DNA from: Parapedobacter composti
Lineage (GTDB): Bacteria > Bacteroidota > Bacteroidia > Sphingobacteriales > Sphingobacteriaceae
Direction: 5' to 3'
NCBI RefSeq assembly: GCF_900112315.1
Contig: NZ_FOLL01000005.1
Location: 1-64,000, forward strand
Length of the DNA: 64,000 nt
Shown: positions 25,767 through 35,907 of the stretch, one piece after another
Position numbering within the stretch: the first letter of the stretch is position 1
How the letters are laid out: every line of letters begins with the position of its first letter
Made by a program: the position numbers and the translations under genes
Notes under the pieces: model-generated
The model's input: the letters and a program-made list of their open reading frames with translations, nothing else
What the model was told of the DNA's origin: nothing
The model's database searches: none

Positions 25767-26612
25767 ATGAGCAAGACAGTTTTGGTTCCCACTGATTTTT
25801 CAGACAATGCAGCAGCAGCCGCGCGTTATGCTGCTCAGATGGCACGGCATTTTGGTTGGTCAATCCACCTACTACACCTATATACACCGTTTTCCACGGC
25901 CTTCGGGGGTGAAGAGCTAAACCGCGAGGCGCAGGAGTTAGCAGCCAATGAAGCTGAAAGCAACATGACCGCTGCAGCTGCCGATTTAGAGGAGGAGTTT
26001 TCCGGGGTAGTGATTACCACGGACTGCAAGCAAGGGGTAATGAGTGATGTGGTTTACCGAACCGCACGTGAAGCCAAGAACAACCTGATTGTGATGGGTA
26101 CCAAGGGCGCATCGGGCCTTAAGCATGCCGTCTTAGGCAGCAACACATTTGAAATCATCAAAAATTCACCCATACCGGTATTGGCGGTACCCGAAACCCC
26201 GCCAACCTTCCAGCAGCGTAATGTTGGGTTGCTGACCAACTTCCAACCCTCGGAGATTGAAGCCCTGGAAGCTTTTATCGCCATAGGAGAAGCCCCACAG
26301 CAGGTGACATTGATCCATTTGTTTGAGAAAGGCGCCAATAAAGACGAAAAAGACCTCGCGGATTGGGCCAAACACATCCAGGACCGGACGGCAATCAGCC
26401 GCGTGCTGGATAAAACAGCCCCGTTCTCTGACCGCATGGACGTCAAGGAAGATTTCCCTGAACACGTGTTCCGCTTAGCGCAGTCCGACGGTATGGACTT
26501 GCTGATAGTATCCCGCGAACGAAAAGGTTTCTTCGATAAGCTGTTTTCCGGCGATAGGGTCAAAGCTATGGCACACCAACTGGAAATACCCGTATTTTTC
26601 CATAATGCCTGA
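25767..26612 (+). CDS. Universal stress protein, tandem UspA domains
   Basis: 281 residues with two UspA folds (~1-140 and ~148-281). The first has the ATP-binding pattern LVPTDFSDNA and MGTKGASGLKHAVLGSNTFEII ... PVLAVPE. The second is degenerate (LLTNFQPSEIEALEAF, LLIVSRERKGFFDKLFSGDRVKAMAHQLEIPVFF). Such proteins are cytosolic and aid survival under starvation or oxygen stress. It converges on leuS with only 3 bases between the stops, so both transcripts must read into each other or end inside the genes. Confidence 0.93.
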   Translation: MSKTVLVPTDFSDNAAAAARYAAQMARHFGWSIHLLHLYTPFSTAFGGEELNREAQELAANEAESNMTAAAADLEEEFSGVVITTDCKQGVMSDVVYRTAREAKNNLIVMGTKGASGLKHAVLGSNTFEIIKNSPIPVLAVPETPPTFQQRNVGLLTNFQPSEIEALEAFIAIGEAPQQVTLIHLFEKGANKDEKDLADWAKHIQDRTAISRVLDKTAPFSDRMDVKEDFPEHVFRLAQSDGMDLLIVSRERKGFFDKLFSGDRVKAMAHQLEIPVFFHNA

Positions 26613-26615
26613 TGG

Positions 26616-29408
26616 CTATCCCGCCACGATATTCACTATCCGGCCTTTCACATAAATCACCTTGCGCACCGCCTTGCCTTCGAGGTAGCGTTGCACATCT
26701 TCATTGGCCAGCACGGCTTTCTCCACATCCGGCTGTTCCATGTCAAGCGGCAACGTAAGGTTCATCCGTGTTTTTCCATTGACAGAAATGGGATATGAAA
26801 ATTCGCTTTCCACCAGGTATTCGGGGTTGAATGCCGGATACGTTGCATACGACAGGGTACCGGGTTCATGCCCCAGCAGCGTCCACAGCTCTTCGGTGAT
26901 GTGTGGAGCGTAAGGATGCAACACCACGCATAGTTCCTGGAGGATGGCCCGTTTGTTGCATTTCAGGTCGGTCAGCTCATTGACGCAAATCATAAAAGAA
27001 GATACCGATGTATTGAACGAAAACCGTTCAATATCCTCTGCTACCTTCTTGATAATCTTGTGCAAAGCCTTCAACTCGGCCCGGGTGGGCGCATCATCGC
27101 TTACGGCAAAGTTGCCCGAAGCGTCGTGAAATAATTTCCAGAATTTACGGAGGAACTTATAAACCCCTTCAATGCCATTGGTATTCCAGGGCTTGCTCTG
27201 CTCCAGCGGACCGAGAAACATCTCGTACATGCGCAGGGTGTCAGCGCCGTACTGTTCGATGATGTCATCGGGATTGACCACGTTGTATTTAGACTTGGAC
27301 ATCTTCTCCACCTCATGGCCACAGATGTATTTGCCGTTTTCGAGGATAAATTCGGCATCGGCAAAATCAGGCCGGAACTGGCGGAATTTATCAAGATTGA
27401 GCACGTCGTTGGTTACGATGTTTACATCAACATGCAGCGCCACCGTGCGATATTGGTCCTTCAATCCGTAGGAAACAAAGGTATTGGTTCCCTTGCCCTC
27501 CCCATCCAGTACGCGATATACAAAATTGCTGCGCCCTTGGATCATGCCCTGGTTGATGAGTTTCTTGAAAGGTTCCTCTTCGGGTACATACCCCATATCT
27601 TTCAGAAACTTGTTCCAAAAGCGGCTGTACAGCAAGTGGCCTGTAGCGTGCTCCGAACCGCCGATATAGAGGTCTACATCGCGCCAGTAGTCGATAGCTT
27701 CTTTAGAAGCAAATACCGCCTCGTTCTGCGCATCCATATACCGGTACCAATACCAGCTTGACCCTGCCCAGCCGGGCATGGTGCTGAGTTCATATTCAAA
27801 CGTGCCGCGATACTTCCAGTCTTTGGCACGGCCCAGCGGGGGTTCTCCCGTTTCCGTGGGCAGGTATTTATCCACGTCCGGCAGCAATAGCGGCAACTCA
27901 CCTTCGTCGATAAGCTGGGGCAGTCCGTCTTTGAAGTATACCGGCACAGGTTCGCCCCAGTAGCGCTGGCGGCCGAAAATGGCATCGCGCATCCGGTAGT
28001 TGATGGTAGCCTTTCCCGCCCCCAGCGATTCCAGCTTTTCAATCAGCGTATCCACGGCTTCTTGGTAGGTCATGCCGTTGATAATATCGGAGTTGATGTA
28101 CCGTCCTTCTTTGGTGGGGTCCGCCTGTCCATCCAATTGCTGGGCGTCCGAAATGGGGATGATGGGCAACCCGAAATGGGTAGCGAACAGGTAGTCGCGC
28201 TGATCACCCGATGGCACAGCCATCACAGCTCCGGTTCCGTAACCGGCTAATACATAATCCGCTATCCATATCGGAACTTCTTTACCCGTCAGCGGATGGA
28301 TGGCATGGCTGCCGGTGAAGGCACCCGATACGGCTTTTACATCCGCCATGCGGTCGAGCTCGGATTTTTTCTTGGTTTGAGCGATGTAGGCTTCCACTTC
28401 TGCCTGCTGCGATCCGGTGGTGAGCGCCTCCACCAATTCGTGCTCAGGAGCGAGCACCAATGCGTTCACCCCATAAATGGTGTCGACTCGCGTGGTAAAC
28501 ACTTCGATATAACGGCCGTCGCCGAGGACAGGCACGCCGAACCGTACGCTTGCACCAACACTTTTACCTATCCAGTTACGCTGCATCTCCACCAAGGGTT
28601 CCGGCCAGTCGATGGTCTCCAACCCCCGAAGTAGACGCTCGGCGTAGGCGGTGATGCGCATGCTCCATTGCATCATTTTCTTCTGCTCTACCGGGTATCC
28701 ACCCCGTTCGGAAACGCCGTTGATTACCTCATCGTTGGCCAGCACCGTACCCAGGGCTGCGCACCAGTTGACGGTACTCTCCCGTAGGTAGGCCAGCCGG
28801 TATTTCAGTAATTCGCGTTGTTGCTCCTCCTCGCTGAACGCGGCCCATTCGGCAGCGGTAAACGACAGGACGTCATCATCCGACGCGGCTTGTATACCTC
28901 GGCTTCCATGCAACTCGAAATGTGCAACAAGCGTTGCAATGGGTTCGGCCTTATCGTTGGCTTTGTTATACCACGCATTAAAAAGCTGCATGAATATCCA
29001 TTGCGTCCATTTATAGAAAGCGGGATCGCTTGTCCGTACCTCCCTGTCCCAATCAAAGGAGAATCCGATATTATCGAGTTGCTCCCGGTAACGTTTGATG
29101 TTAGCCTCAGTGGTGACGGCCGGGTGCTGTCCGGTCTGGATGGCGTATTGCTCCGCCGGCAGGCCGAACGAATCGTACCCCATCGGATGCAACACGTTAA
29201 AACCCTTTAACCGCTTATAACGGGCAAAGATGTCTGAAGCAATGTATCCAAGCGGGTGGCCTACATGCAGGCCGGCGCCGGAAGGATAGGGAAACATATC
29301 CAGCACATAATATTTCGGCTTCCCCGCCGCATTGTCCACGCGGAAAGTTCGGTTTTCCGCCCAAAACTGCTGCCACTTCTTCTCAATGGTTTTATGATGG
29401 TATTCCAT
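26616..29408 (-). CDS. leuS: Leucyl-tRNA synthetase
   Basis: 930 residues from ATG 29408 ([16 protein letters not shown]); upstream in-frame codons to 29525 lack family similarity and run through the divergent promoter. The HIGH motif reads HVGHPLGY and KMSKS reads KMSKSKYN. The CP1 editing domain includes [19 protein letters not shown] and the [15 protein letters not shown] region. It charges tRNA-Leu and edits mischarged species in the cytosol. Full length for a bacterial LeuRS; the Bacteroidota-type insertion at ~170-210 ([17 protein letters not shown]) is present. Confidence 0.97.
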   Translation of the reverse strand: MEYHHKTIEKKWQQFWAENRTFRVDNAAGKPKYYVLDMFPYPSGAGLHVGHPLGYIASDIFARYKRLKGFNVLHPMGYDSFGLPAEQYAIQTGQHPAVTTEANIKRYREQLDNIGFSFDWDREVRTSDPAFYKWTQWIFMQLFNAWYNKANDKAEPIATLVAHFELHGSRGIQAASDDDVLSFTAAEWAAFSEEEQQRELLKYRLAYLRESTVNWCAALGTVLANDEVINGVSERGGYPVEQKKMMQWSMRITAYAERLLRGLETIDWPEPLVEMQRNWIGKSVGASVRFGVPVLGDGRYIEVFTTRVDTIYGVNALVLAPEHELVEALTTGSQQAEVEAYIAQTKKKSELDRMADVKAVSGAFTGSHAIHPLTGKEVPIWIADYVLAGYGTGAVMAVPSGDQRDYLFATHFGLPIIPISDAQQLDGQADPTKEGRYINSDIINGMTYQEAVDTLIEKLESLGAGKATINYRMRDAIFGRQRYWGEPVPVYFKDGLPQLIDEGELPLLLPDVDKYLPTETGEPPLGRAKDWKYRGTFEYELSTMPGWAGSSWYWYRYMDAQNEAVFASKEAIDYWRDVDLYIGGSEHATGHLLYSRFWNKFLKDMGYVPEEEPFKKLINQGMIQGRSNFVYRVLDGEGKGTNTFVSYGLKDQYRTVALHVDVNIVTNDVLNLDKFRQFRPDFADAEFILENGKYICGHEVEKMSKSKYNVVNPDDIIEQYGADTLRMYEMFLGPLEQSKPWNTNGIEGVYKFLRKFWKLFHDASGNFAVSDDAPTRAELKALHKIIKKVAEDIERFSFNTSVSSFMICVNELTDLKCNKRAILQELCVVLHPYAPHITEELWTLLGHEPGTLSYATYPAFNPEYLVESEFSYPISVNGKTRMNLTLPLDMEQPDVEKAVLANEDVQRYLEGKAVRKVIYVKGRIVNIVAG

Positions 29409-29468
29409 GATACGTCCGGATCGAAATAAGAACGGCGAAAATACGTTTTTTTTAGCATTGGCAAAAAC

Positions 29469-29498
29469 TTGAAAGCAAATGATGTTTTCGTATATTTG
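29469..29498 (+). promoter_or_regulatory. Bacteroidota-type promoter for the RND efflux operon
   Basis: A TTG -33 element (29469-29471), a 19-base spacer and a perfect -7 element TATATTTG (29491-29498). This is the best promoter match in the window. The predicted transcription start falls at about 29505, right at the ATG of the following gene (29506), so its mRNA would be leaderless or nearly so. Confidence 0.65.
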
Positions 29499-29505
29499 CG
29501 CCGCT

Positions 29506-29874
29506 ATGTCGGTGAAATTATTCAATTTCCTCGCGTTATTTGCCTACATTAACTGCCTGTGTTACCAAGACGGGCCTTACCACGGCCAGTACGACCGCGG
29601 CCTTCTGGACGGTGATCCGCTGATTGAAATCGTATTGGACGATTTACTGGATTTTCCATTGAACGATGCGGCCAATGAATCCGATTTTCATTATGAAAAA
29701 TACCGGCCCAATTTTGGTGCTTTCTCGTTAGCCCAGCTACTTCCCAAGCAGCTCGTTGCGAGCTTGACCCAACTACCGCTCCTGTTAAGCACTCCCATGA
29801 AGTCGGCATTCGGCTCAAAACTGAAATGCCTTCCGGGATACTATCTTTATCTCTTCCGGCTGAAGCCGTTCTGA
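29506..29874 (+). CDS. Small protein of unknown function leading the efflux operon
   Basis: 122 residues from ATG 29506; longer frames from 29479 start inside the promoter. The N-terminus ([17 protein letters not shown]) is a signal-like hydrophobic stretch. The middle is acidic ([25 protein letters not shown]), followed by a hydrophobic [18 protein letters not shown] segment and a basic-aromatic end ([12 protein letters not shown]). Similar small proteins sit upstream of RND efflux genes in related bacteria, as far as I recall; no function is known. 171 bases separate it from the adaptor gene. Confidence 0.6.
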   Translation: MSVKLFNFLALFAYINCLCYQDGPYHGQYDRGLLDGDPLIEIVLDDLLDFPLNDAANESDFHYEKYRPNFGAFSLAQLLPKQLVASLTQLPLLLSTPMKSAFGSKLKCLPGYYLYLFRLKPF

Positions 29875-30045
29875 ACCGCCCCTTACGGGTTGGCACATTC
29901 GGGGCCAAACGACCTGTAATTTCCTGTACATATTAATGAGCAACCGTGGTGGAAGTCTGCCTCCCAGGGACAATTCCTGAGCGACAGCGCCATAAACCTT
30001 GGCTGCTATGGATTTGAATTTGAGCAAGTCAAAAAGCAAATAACG

Positions 30046-31188
30046 ATGAATACAAAAACAACTTTCTTACTATTTTTAACGCTCGGTGATTTATGGCTGG
30101 TGTCATGCACGAATCAGGCAACTAACGAGCCGGGCGATAACATTTCAATCCAGCCCGTCCCCGTAACAGCCGTCCGTTCGCTGGACACGGTAATTTACAA
30201 CGACTATATCGCTGACATACACGCTGTCCGAAATATTGAAGTGCGGTCTAAACTTAAGGGTTTCTTAGAGAAGATATATGTAGACGAGGGCAGCGAAGTA
30301 CGGCGGGGGCAACCCTTGTTCAAAATTAGCGACACGGAATATGTTTCCGAAGTTTCACGTGCGGAAGCTACATTGAACAACGCCATTGCCAATGCCAAAA
30401 CCATCGCGCTAGAAGTCGACCGCACCCGACTGCTGGTCGACAAAAAAATCGTGTCGGAAACGGATCTGGAAGTGATAGAAGCCCAGCTAAGCGCCGCTGA
30501 ATCAAGCGTTGACGAAGCCCGATCATTACTCCAACATGCAAAAACACAGCTCTCGTACACCACGATACGTTCGCCTTTTGACGGCAAAATCGGGCGCATC
30601 CCGCTTAAGGAGGGCAGCTTACTGGATGAAGGGGCGTTGCTGACCGTTGTTGCTGACCTCAGTGCGGTGTATGCCTATTTCGAAATTACGGAGCGGGAAT
30701 ATCTCAGCTATATTGATGAAGGCAACCAAAATACCGTGGATTTCGACATGCCGGTAAATCTCGTCCTGGCCAATGGAGCCCCTTATCAGCACGCAGGCAA
30801 AGCGGAGTTTGCTGAAAACCAATTTGAAGAAACCACGGGAACCATTGCCTTACGTGCCCGCTTCCCGAACCCAGAGGGCCTGCTTATGCACGGTGCTACC
30901 GGAAAAATCAGTGTGCCGGTGAGTACTGGCAATACGCTGGTTGTACACCAAAAGGCTGTATTTGAAATTCAAGACCGCACATACGTTTACCGGGTTTCGG
31001 ACGACAATGTTATCTCCATGACGCCGTTCACTGCCGGTCGGCGGATCGGCCATTATTACCTCGTTGAAGATGGATTATCGGCCTCAGATCGGATAGTTTT
31101 TGAGGGGGTACTTAATCTGCGCGACGGCATGGCCATAGAACCCGTAACCGTAGATCCCGATAATCGGATAGCCCAAGCTAATCGATAG
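30046..31188 (+). CDS. RND efflux periplasmic adaptor (MexA/AcrA type)
   Basis: 380 residues. A lipoprotein signal peptide ends LWLVSC, with Cys 22 lipidated. The barrel-sandwich lipoyl halves lie at ~60-90 (VRSKLKGFLEKIYVDEGSEVRRGQPLFKI) and ~165-195 (TTIRSPFDGKIGRIPLKEGSLL). An alpha-hairpin lies between them, then a beta-barrel (VYAYFEITEREYLSY) and a membrane-proximal domain. It bridges the inner-membrane pump and the outer membrane channel encoded together by the next gene. The spacing of 54 bases supports an operon. Confidence 0.94.
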   Translation: MNTKTTFLLFLTLGDLWLVSCTNQATNEPGDNISIQPVPVTAVRSLDTVIYNDYIADIHAVRNIEVRSKLKGFLEKIYVDEGSEVRRGQPLFKISDTEYVSEVSRAEATLNNAIANAKTIALEVDRTRLLVDKKIVSETDLEVIEAQLSAAESSVDEARSLLQHAKTQLSYTTIRSPFDGKIGRIPLKEGSLLDEGALLTVVADLSAVYAYFEITEREYLSYIDEGNQNTVDFDMPVNLVLANGAPYQHAGKAEFAENQFEETTGTIALRARFPNPEGLLMHGATGKISVPVSTGNTLVVHQKAVFEIQDRTYVYRVSDDNVISMTPFTAGRRIGHYYLVEDGLSASDRIVFEGVLNLRDGMAIEPVTVDPDNRIAQANR

Positions 31189-31242
31189 ATTCGGGATACA
31201 TCGTTTTAACGTTCATTTCACACCATATCTCCATATTAACAG

Positions 31243-34200
31243 ATGCTCGAAACATTCATCAGAAGACCCGTATTGTCGTTAGTAATTTCCCTAATGATTA
31301 CCCTTTTGGGGTTACTGTCACTTTTTACATTGCCTGTCACGCAATTTCCTGACATAGTACCGCCGTCGGTGGTGGTCACCGCCAATTACACCGGCGCAAA
31401 TGCCGAAGTGTGTACAGATGCCGTGGCCATTCCGCTGGAGCGTGCCATCAACGGGGTGGCAGGCATGACGTATATGACCTCGGTTTCTACCAATAATGGC
31501 ACCACGCTCATCCAAGTTTTTTTCAAGGTGGGTACCGACCCCGATATTGCGGCCGTAAATGTGCAAAACCGCGTGATGACCGTGCTTGACGAATTGCCCG
31601 AGGAGGTCATCCGGGCAGGCGTAATTACCGAAAAAGAGGTGAACAGCATGTTGATGTACCTGAATATCTTCAGCGATGACCCCACGGCCGATGAGCGGTT
31701 TATTTACAACTTCACGGATATCAACGTCCTAAAAGAACTGAAACGGATTGAAGGAGTGGGCTTCGCTGAGATTATGGGCATGCGGGACTACGCGATGCGC
31801 GTATGGCTAAAGCCGGACAGGCTGGCTGCCTATAACATTTCCAGCGAAGAGGTCATAGCTGCTATACGGGCCCAAAATGTGGAGGCCGCCCCCGGTCAAA
31901 CGGGTATCGGATCGGACCAACGGGTAAACATGCAACAATACGTGTTACGCTATCCGGGTAGGTTCGCCACCCCAGATGAATACGGAAACATCCCCATCCG
32001 AGCCAGTGCCGACGGATCCATCCTCCGCATACGGGATATCGCCGATGTGGAATTCGGGTCGCTTGATTACGAAATGACATCAAAAACAGACGGACGTCCT
32101 TCGGCTTCTATCATGATGAAACAACTGCCGGGATCCAACGCGCAGGAGGTAATTGAACGGGTGAAAGAACGCATGGAGGAACTGAAAGCTACGTCGTTCC
32201 CGCCGGGAATGAAGTATACGGTCAGCTATGACGTATCCCGCTTTCTGGATGCTTCCATCAGCGAAGTAATGCGAACACTTATCGAGGCGTTCATCTTGGT
32301 GTTCCTCGTGGTGTTCATCTTTTTGCAGGATTTCCGATCAACGCTGATACCAGCATTGGCTGTGCCTGTCTGCCTTATCGGCGCACTGTTTTTTATGCAA
32401 CTGATGGGCTTTTCCATCAACCTGCTCACGTTGTTTGCACTGGTATTGGCCATCGGCATCGTTGTTGACAACGCCATTGTTGTGGTGGAAGCGGTACACG
32501 TGAAGATGGAAGAAGATCACCTGCCCCCTTTGGAGGCAACCCTCGCGGCAATGAAAGACATTGGCAGCGCTGTGGTGGCCATCACATTGGTGATGTCTGC
32601 GGTGTTCGTGCCGGTAGCTTTCCTTTCCGGGCCCGTCGGCATCTTCTACCGTCAGTTTTCGCTTACCCTCGCGGCGTCCATCGTCATATCGGGCATCAAC
32701 GCGTTGACACTCACACCGGCATTGTGCGCATTGCTCCTGCGATCGCCCCATGACAGGCCTGAACGCAACGGATGGCTGGCCAGGTTCTTCGGGGCGTTCA
32801 ACCGATGGTACAATAAGGTGGCTGGCCAATACGCCGGACTGGTTGGGCGCATCGCCGGACGGCGAATCATTACCCTGGGATTGCTGGGGGCATTTTTCAT
32901 AGCCACATGGGGAATGAATGCCATATTACCCTCGGGCTTTATCCCCACGGAAGACCAAGGTATGATATACGTAAATGTGACTACGCCACCTGGTGCCACG
33001 GTAGACCGCACGGAGGCTGTGCTCAACCAGATCGATTCCATCAGCCGCAGCCACGAGGCGGTGGAAACCGTATCTACGCTGGCTGGCTACAGCATCGTCA
33101 CCGAAGTGACCGGGGCTTCTTACGGCATGGGCATGATTAACCTGAAGGCTTGGGAAGATCGCCATGTGTCTGTTGATGACATGGTACGCTGGCTCGCGGA
33201 TTCAACAGCCCACCTGCTGGATGCCAAAATTGAATACTTCCCGCCGCCAACGGTTCCGGGTTTCGGTAATTCCAGTGGCTTTGAACTCCGGCTGCTCGAC
33301 CGCACCGGTACGGAAGACCTCGCCGCCATGGCAAAGGCGATGAACACGTTCATTTCAGCCCTGGAAGAAACGCCGGAAGTCGGCAGTGCGTTTTCTACGT
33401 TCGATCCCAATTTCCCCCAATACCTGATCCAGGTGGATTATGACATGGCCGCAAAAAAAGGTATAAGTGTCGAAAACGCCATGGGTACATTGCAAACCCT
33501 CATGGGCAGCCTGTATGCCTCTAACTTCATCCGCTTCGGGCAGCTTTATAAGGTGATGGTGCAGGCCGGCCCCGGATACCGTGAGAAACCGGAGGATGTA
33601 CTGAACCTGTATGTGAAGAATGATGCTGGCGAGATGGTTCCTTTCTCGGCATTCCTCTCGATGGAACGAATCTATGGGCCTGAACAAGTAACGCGGTACA
33701 ATATGTTCAGTTCGGCGCTAATCAGCGGCGATGCTGCACCGGGTTACAGCAGCGGTGATGTGATCTCGGCCGTGGAACGGGTTGCGGCGGAAGTATTACC
33801 CCAAGGCTATGAAATTGAATGGTCGGGCATGACGCGCGAACAAATTCTTTCCGGAAACCAGGCAGTGTACATATTTGCCTTGTGCCTGTTGTTCGTCTAC
33901 CTGATACTGGCGGCGCAGTATGAAAGCTTTTTGCTTCCGCTGCCGGTTATCTTGTCGTTGCCGGCAGGGGTTTTCGGCGCGTTTTTGTTCCTTAAGCTGC
34001 TCGGGTTGGAGAATAATATCTATGCCCAGGTTGCTTTGGTAATGCTCATCGGTCTGCTCGGGAAAAATGCCATTTTAATTGTGGAATATGCGATCCTGAA
34101 ACAGAAAGCCGGAGCCACTTACCTGCAAGCGGCAGTGGATGGTGCGGTGGCCCGCCTCCGTCCTATTCTGATGACCTCCTTTGCTTTTGTGGCGGGGCTC

Positions 34201-35811
34201 ATACCGCTGGCCCTGGCATCGGGTGCTGGCGCCCTGGGCAACCGGTCGATCGGCACCACCGCCGTAGGGGGCATGGTGGTGGGCACTATTATTGGAGTCT
34301 TGGTTATCCCCGGGCTGTATGTGCTCTTCGCTTCATGGAAATCCCGGAGAAACAAGCCGCTCGCCCCGAAAGCTGTCGCCTTGGCTGCTGTAGCGAGTTT
34401 GTTATTCCTTTCTTCGTGTGGCGGTTCGCGGGAATTGCCGGCATACCGGCACCGCGCCTTACCCAGTGTCTTCCATACCGACTCGGCATCCACCGATACG
34501 GCCAACACTGCCGATGTGCCCTGGCGCAGTTTCTTCGATGACAATCACTTGGCCGTATTGATAGACAGTGCGCTATCGGCAAACCCCGATATGGGCGAAG
34601 CCATGCTGCAACTGGAAAAGGCAAAAGCCAACCTCCGCCTCCGGAAATCAGCATTGCTGCCTTCCGTTGATGCGGTGGCACAAGCGGGGCTGCGAAAGTT
34701 CGGACATTACACAATGGATGGCATCGGCAACTATGATACCAATTTTTCGGAAAACCTTTCGGAAGACGAACGGTTGCCCGATCCACTTCCTGACTATTTT
34801 ATCGGCCTGCGCACCGCGTGGGAAATCGATATCTGGGGCAAACTGAAAAACAGGCGACGGGCAGCCTATCACCGTCTCTTGGCGTCGTATGAAGGCCGCA
34901 GGCTGGTGCAAACGGCCCTGGTTGCTGAGGTGGCCACGGCCTACTTTGACCTGCTGGCGCTGGATCAGGAAGCAGCCATCATCCGCAAAAACATTCAGTT
35001 GCAGCGCGAGGCACTGGAAACCGTTACCACACAGAAACTGGCCGGTCGGGCCACCGAACTCGGAGTGCAGCAGTTCAGGGCGATGCTGGCTAATTCGAAA
35101 AGCAGGGAGCAGCATGTCGTCCAACAAATTAAGGCGCTCGAAAACCACCTGAATTTTCTGACCGGCACATTCGCCAAGCCCATCCAGCGCGACTCGGCAG
35201 CTTGGGGCAAGCTGACGGACGGCTCGCCTATGCCGGCCGGGGTTCCGCCGCAGTTGCTCATACACCGCCCAGACATCCGCCAAGCTACCCTGGAGCTACT
35301 CGCTTCCAAGAACGAACTGCAAGCCATACGTGCGGAATTCCTGCCTACCCTCGCGCTGGCCCCGCATGTCGGGTTCCAGGCATTTGACCCCGACAAGCTT
35401 TTCCTCACGCCAGCGTCTGTAACCTACGGACTGCTTGGTGGCATCACAGCGCCCCTCTTTAACCAGCGGGCCATCCGCTCTGCTTACGAAACGCAATCGG
35501 CCGCCTATGGTATTGCGTTCCATAGGTATGAAAAGACGGTGCTTCTGGCATGGAAAGAAGTGCAGGATGCCTTGAATGCGTTGCGCTTTACCAACCGGCG
35601 CCTGGAACACCATAACGAAGAGGTAGAGGCGCTCACCGGAGCGGTGGAGTCTGCCCACCACCTGTTTATGGCTGGCCGCGCCAATTACCTTGATATCATC
35701 ACCGCACAGCGGAGCGTACTGGAAGCCGAATTGAACCGGGTAACAGCGTCCCGAGAAAAATTGCAGGCTCGTATTAACCTGTACAAGGCCTTGGGCGGCG
35801 GCGGACAATAA
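31243..35811 (+). CDS. Fused AcrB-type RND pump and TolC-type outer membrane factor
   Basis: 1522 residues. Residues 1 to ~1036 are a complete HAE1 drug-efflux pump: TM1 RRPVLSLVISLMITLLGL, the proton-relay Asp pair in IGIVVDNAIVVVEAV, the TM10 Lys in LLGKNAILIVEYA, two large periplasmic loops and TM12 near 1015. After KSRRNKPLAPK comes VALAAVASLLFLSSC, a full lipoprotein signal with lipobox Cys 1059. Residues 1060-1522 are a NodT-like outer membrane factor (DVPWRSFFDDNHLAVLIDSALSANPD, RTAWEIDIWGKLKNRRRAA, LLIHRPDIRQATLELLA, LDIITAQRSVLEAELN). No stop or frameshift separates the parts. TM13 would run in-to-out, so signal peptidase II could free the channel. Confidence 0.92.
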   Translation: MLETFIRRPVLSLVISLMITLLGLLSLFTLPVTQFPDIVPPSVVVTANYTGANAEVCTDAVAIPLERAINGVAGMTYMTSVSTNNGTTLIQVFFKVGTDPDIAAVNVQNRVMTVLDELPEEVIRAGVITEKEVNSMLMYLNIFSDDPTADERFIYNFTDINVLKELKRIEGVGFAEIMGMRDYAMRVWLKPDRLAAYNISSEEVIAAIRAQNVEAAPGQTGIGSDQRVNMQQYVLRYPGRFATPDEYGNIPIRASADGSILRIRDIADVEFGSLDYEMTSKTDGRPSASIMMKQLPGSNAQEVIERVKERMEELKATSFPPGMKYTVSYDVSRFLDASISEVMRTLIEAFILVFLVVFIFLQDFRSTLIPALAVPVCLIGALFFMQLMGFSINLLTLFALVLAIGIVVDNAIVVVEAVHVKMEEDHLPPLEATLAAMKDIGSAVVAITLVMSAVFVPVAFLSGPVGIFYRQFSLTLAASIVISGINALTLTPALCALLLRSPHDRPERNGWLARFFGAFNRWYNKVAGQYAGLVGRIAGRRIITLGLLGAFFIATWGMNAILPSGFIPTEDQGMIYVNVTTPPGATVDRTEAVLNQIDSISRSHEAVETVSTLAGYSIVTEVTGASYGMGMINLKAWEDRHVSVDDMVRWLADSTAHLLDAKIEYFPPPTVPGFGNSSGFELRLLDRTGTEDLAAMAKAMNTFISALEETPEVGSAFSTFDPNFPQYLIQVDYDMAAKKGISVENAMGTLQTLMGSLYASNFIRFGQLYKVMVQAGPGYREKPEDVLNLYVKNDAGEMVPFSAFLSMERIYGPEQVTRYNMFSSALISGDAAPGYSSGDVISAVERVAAEVLPQGYEIEWSGMTREQILSGNQAVYIFALCLLFVYLILAAQYESFLLPLPVILSLPAGVFGAFLFLKLLGLENNIYAQVALVMLIGLLGKNAILIVEYAILKQKAGATYLQAAVDGAVARLRPILMTSFAFVAGLIPLALASGAGALGNRSIGTTAVGGMVVGTIIGVLVIPGLYVLFASWKSRRNKPLAPKAVALAAVASLLFLSSCGGSRELPAYRHRALPSVFHTDSASTDTANTADVPWRSFFDDNHLAVLIDSALSANPDMGEAMLQLEKAKANLRLRKSALLPSVDAVAQAGLRKFGHYTMDGIGNYDTNFSENLSEDERLPDPLPDYFIGLRTAWEIDIWGKLKNRRRAAYHRLLASYEGRRLVQTALVAEVATAYFDLLALDQEAAIIRKNIQLQREALETVTTQKLAGRATELGVQQFRAMLANSKSREQHVVQQIKALENHLNFLTGTFAKPIQRDSAAWGKLTDGSPMPAGVPPQLLIHRPDIRQATLELLASKNELQAIRAEFLPTLALAPHVGFQAFDPDKLFLTPASVTYGLLGGITAPLFNQRAIRSAYETQSAAYGIAFHRYEKTVLLAWKEVQDALNALRFTNRRLEHHNEEVEALTGAVESAHHLFMAGRANYLDIITAQRSVLEAELNRVTASREKLQARINLYKALGGGGQ

Positions 35812-35907
35812 CCGCGCCCCAGGCAGCGTTAAAGTTAAAGATTTACAGGACCTGTGCTGCTTATGTCAAAGCAATTCACTACTTTCGCAACGTAAACGAT
35901 TCGGGAT

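Noticed and set aside
29408-29525. Longer LeuS start at 29525
   Set aside because: The extra 39 residues are unlike any LeuRS and cross the promoter of the divergent gene; [13 protein letters not shown] at 29408 is the typical family start.
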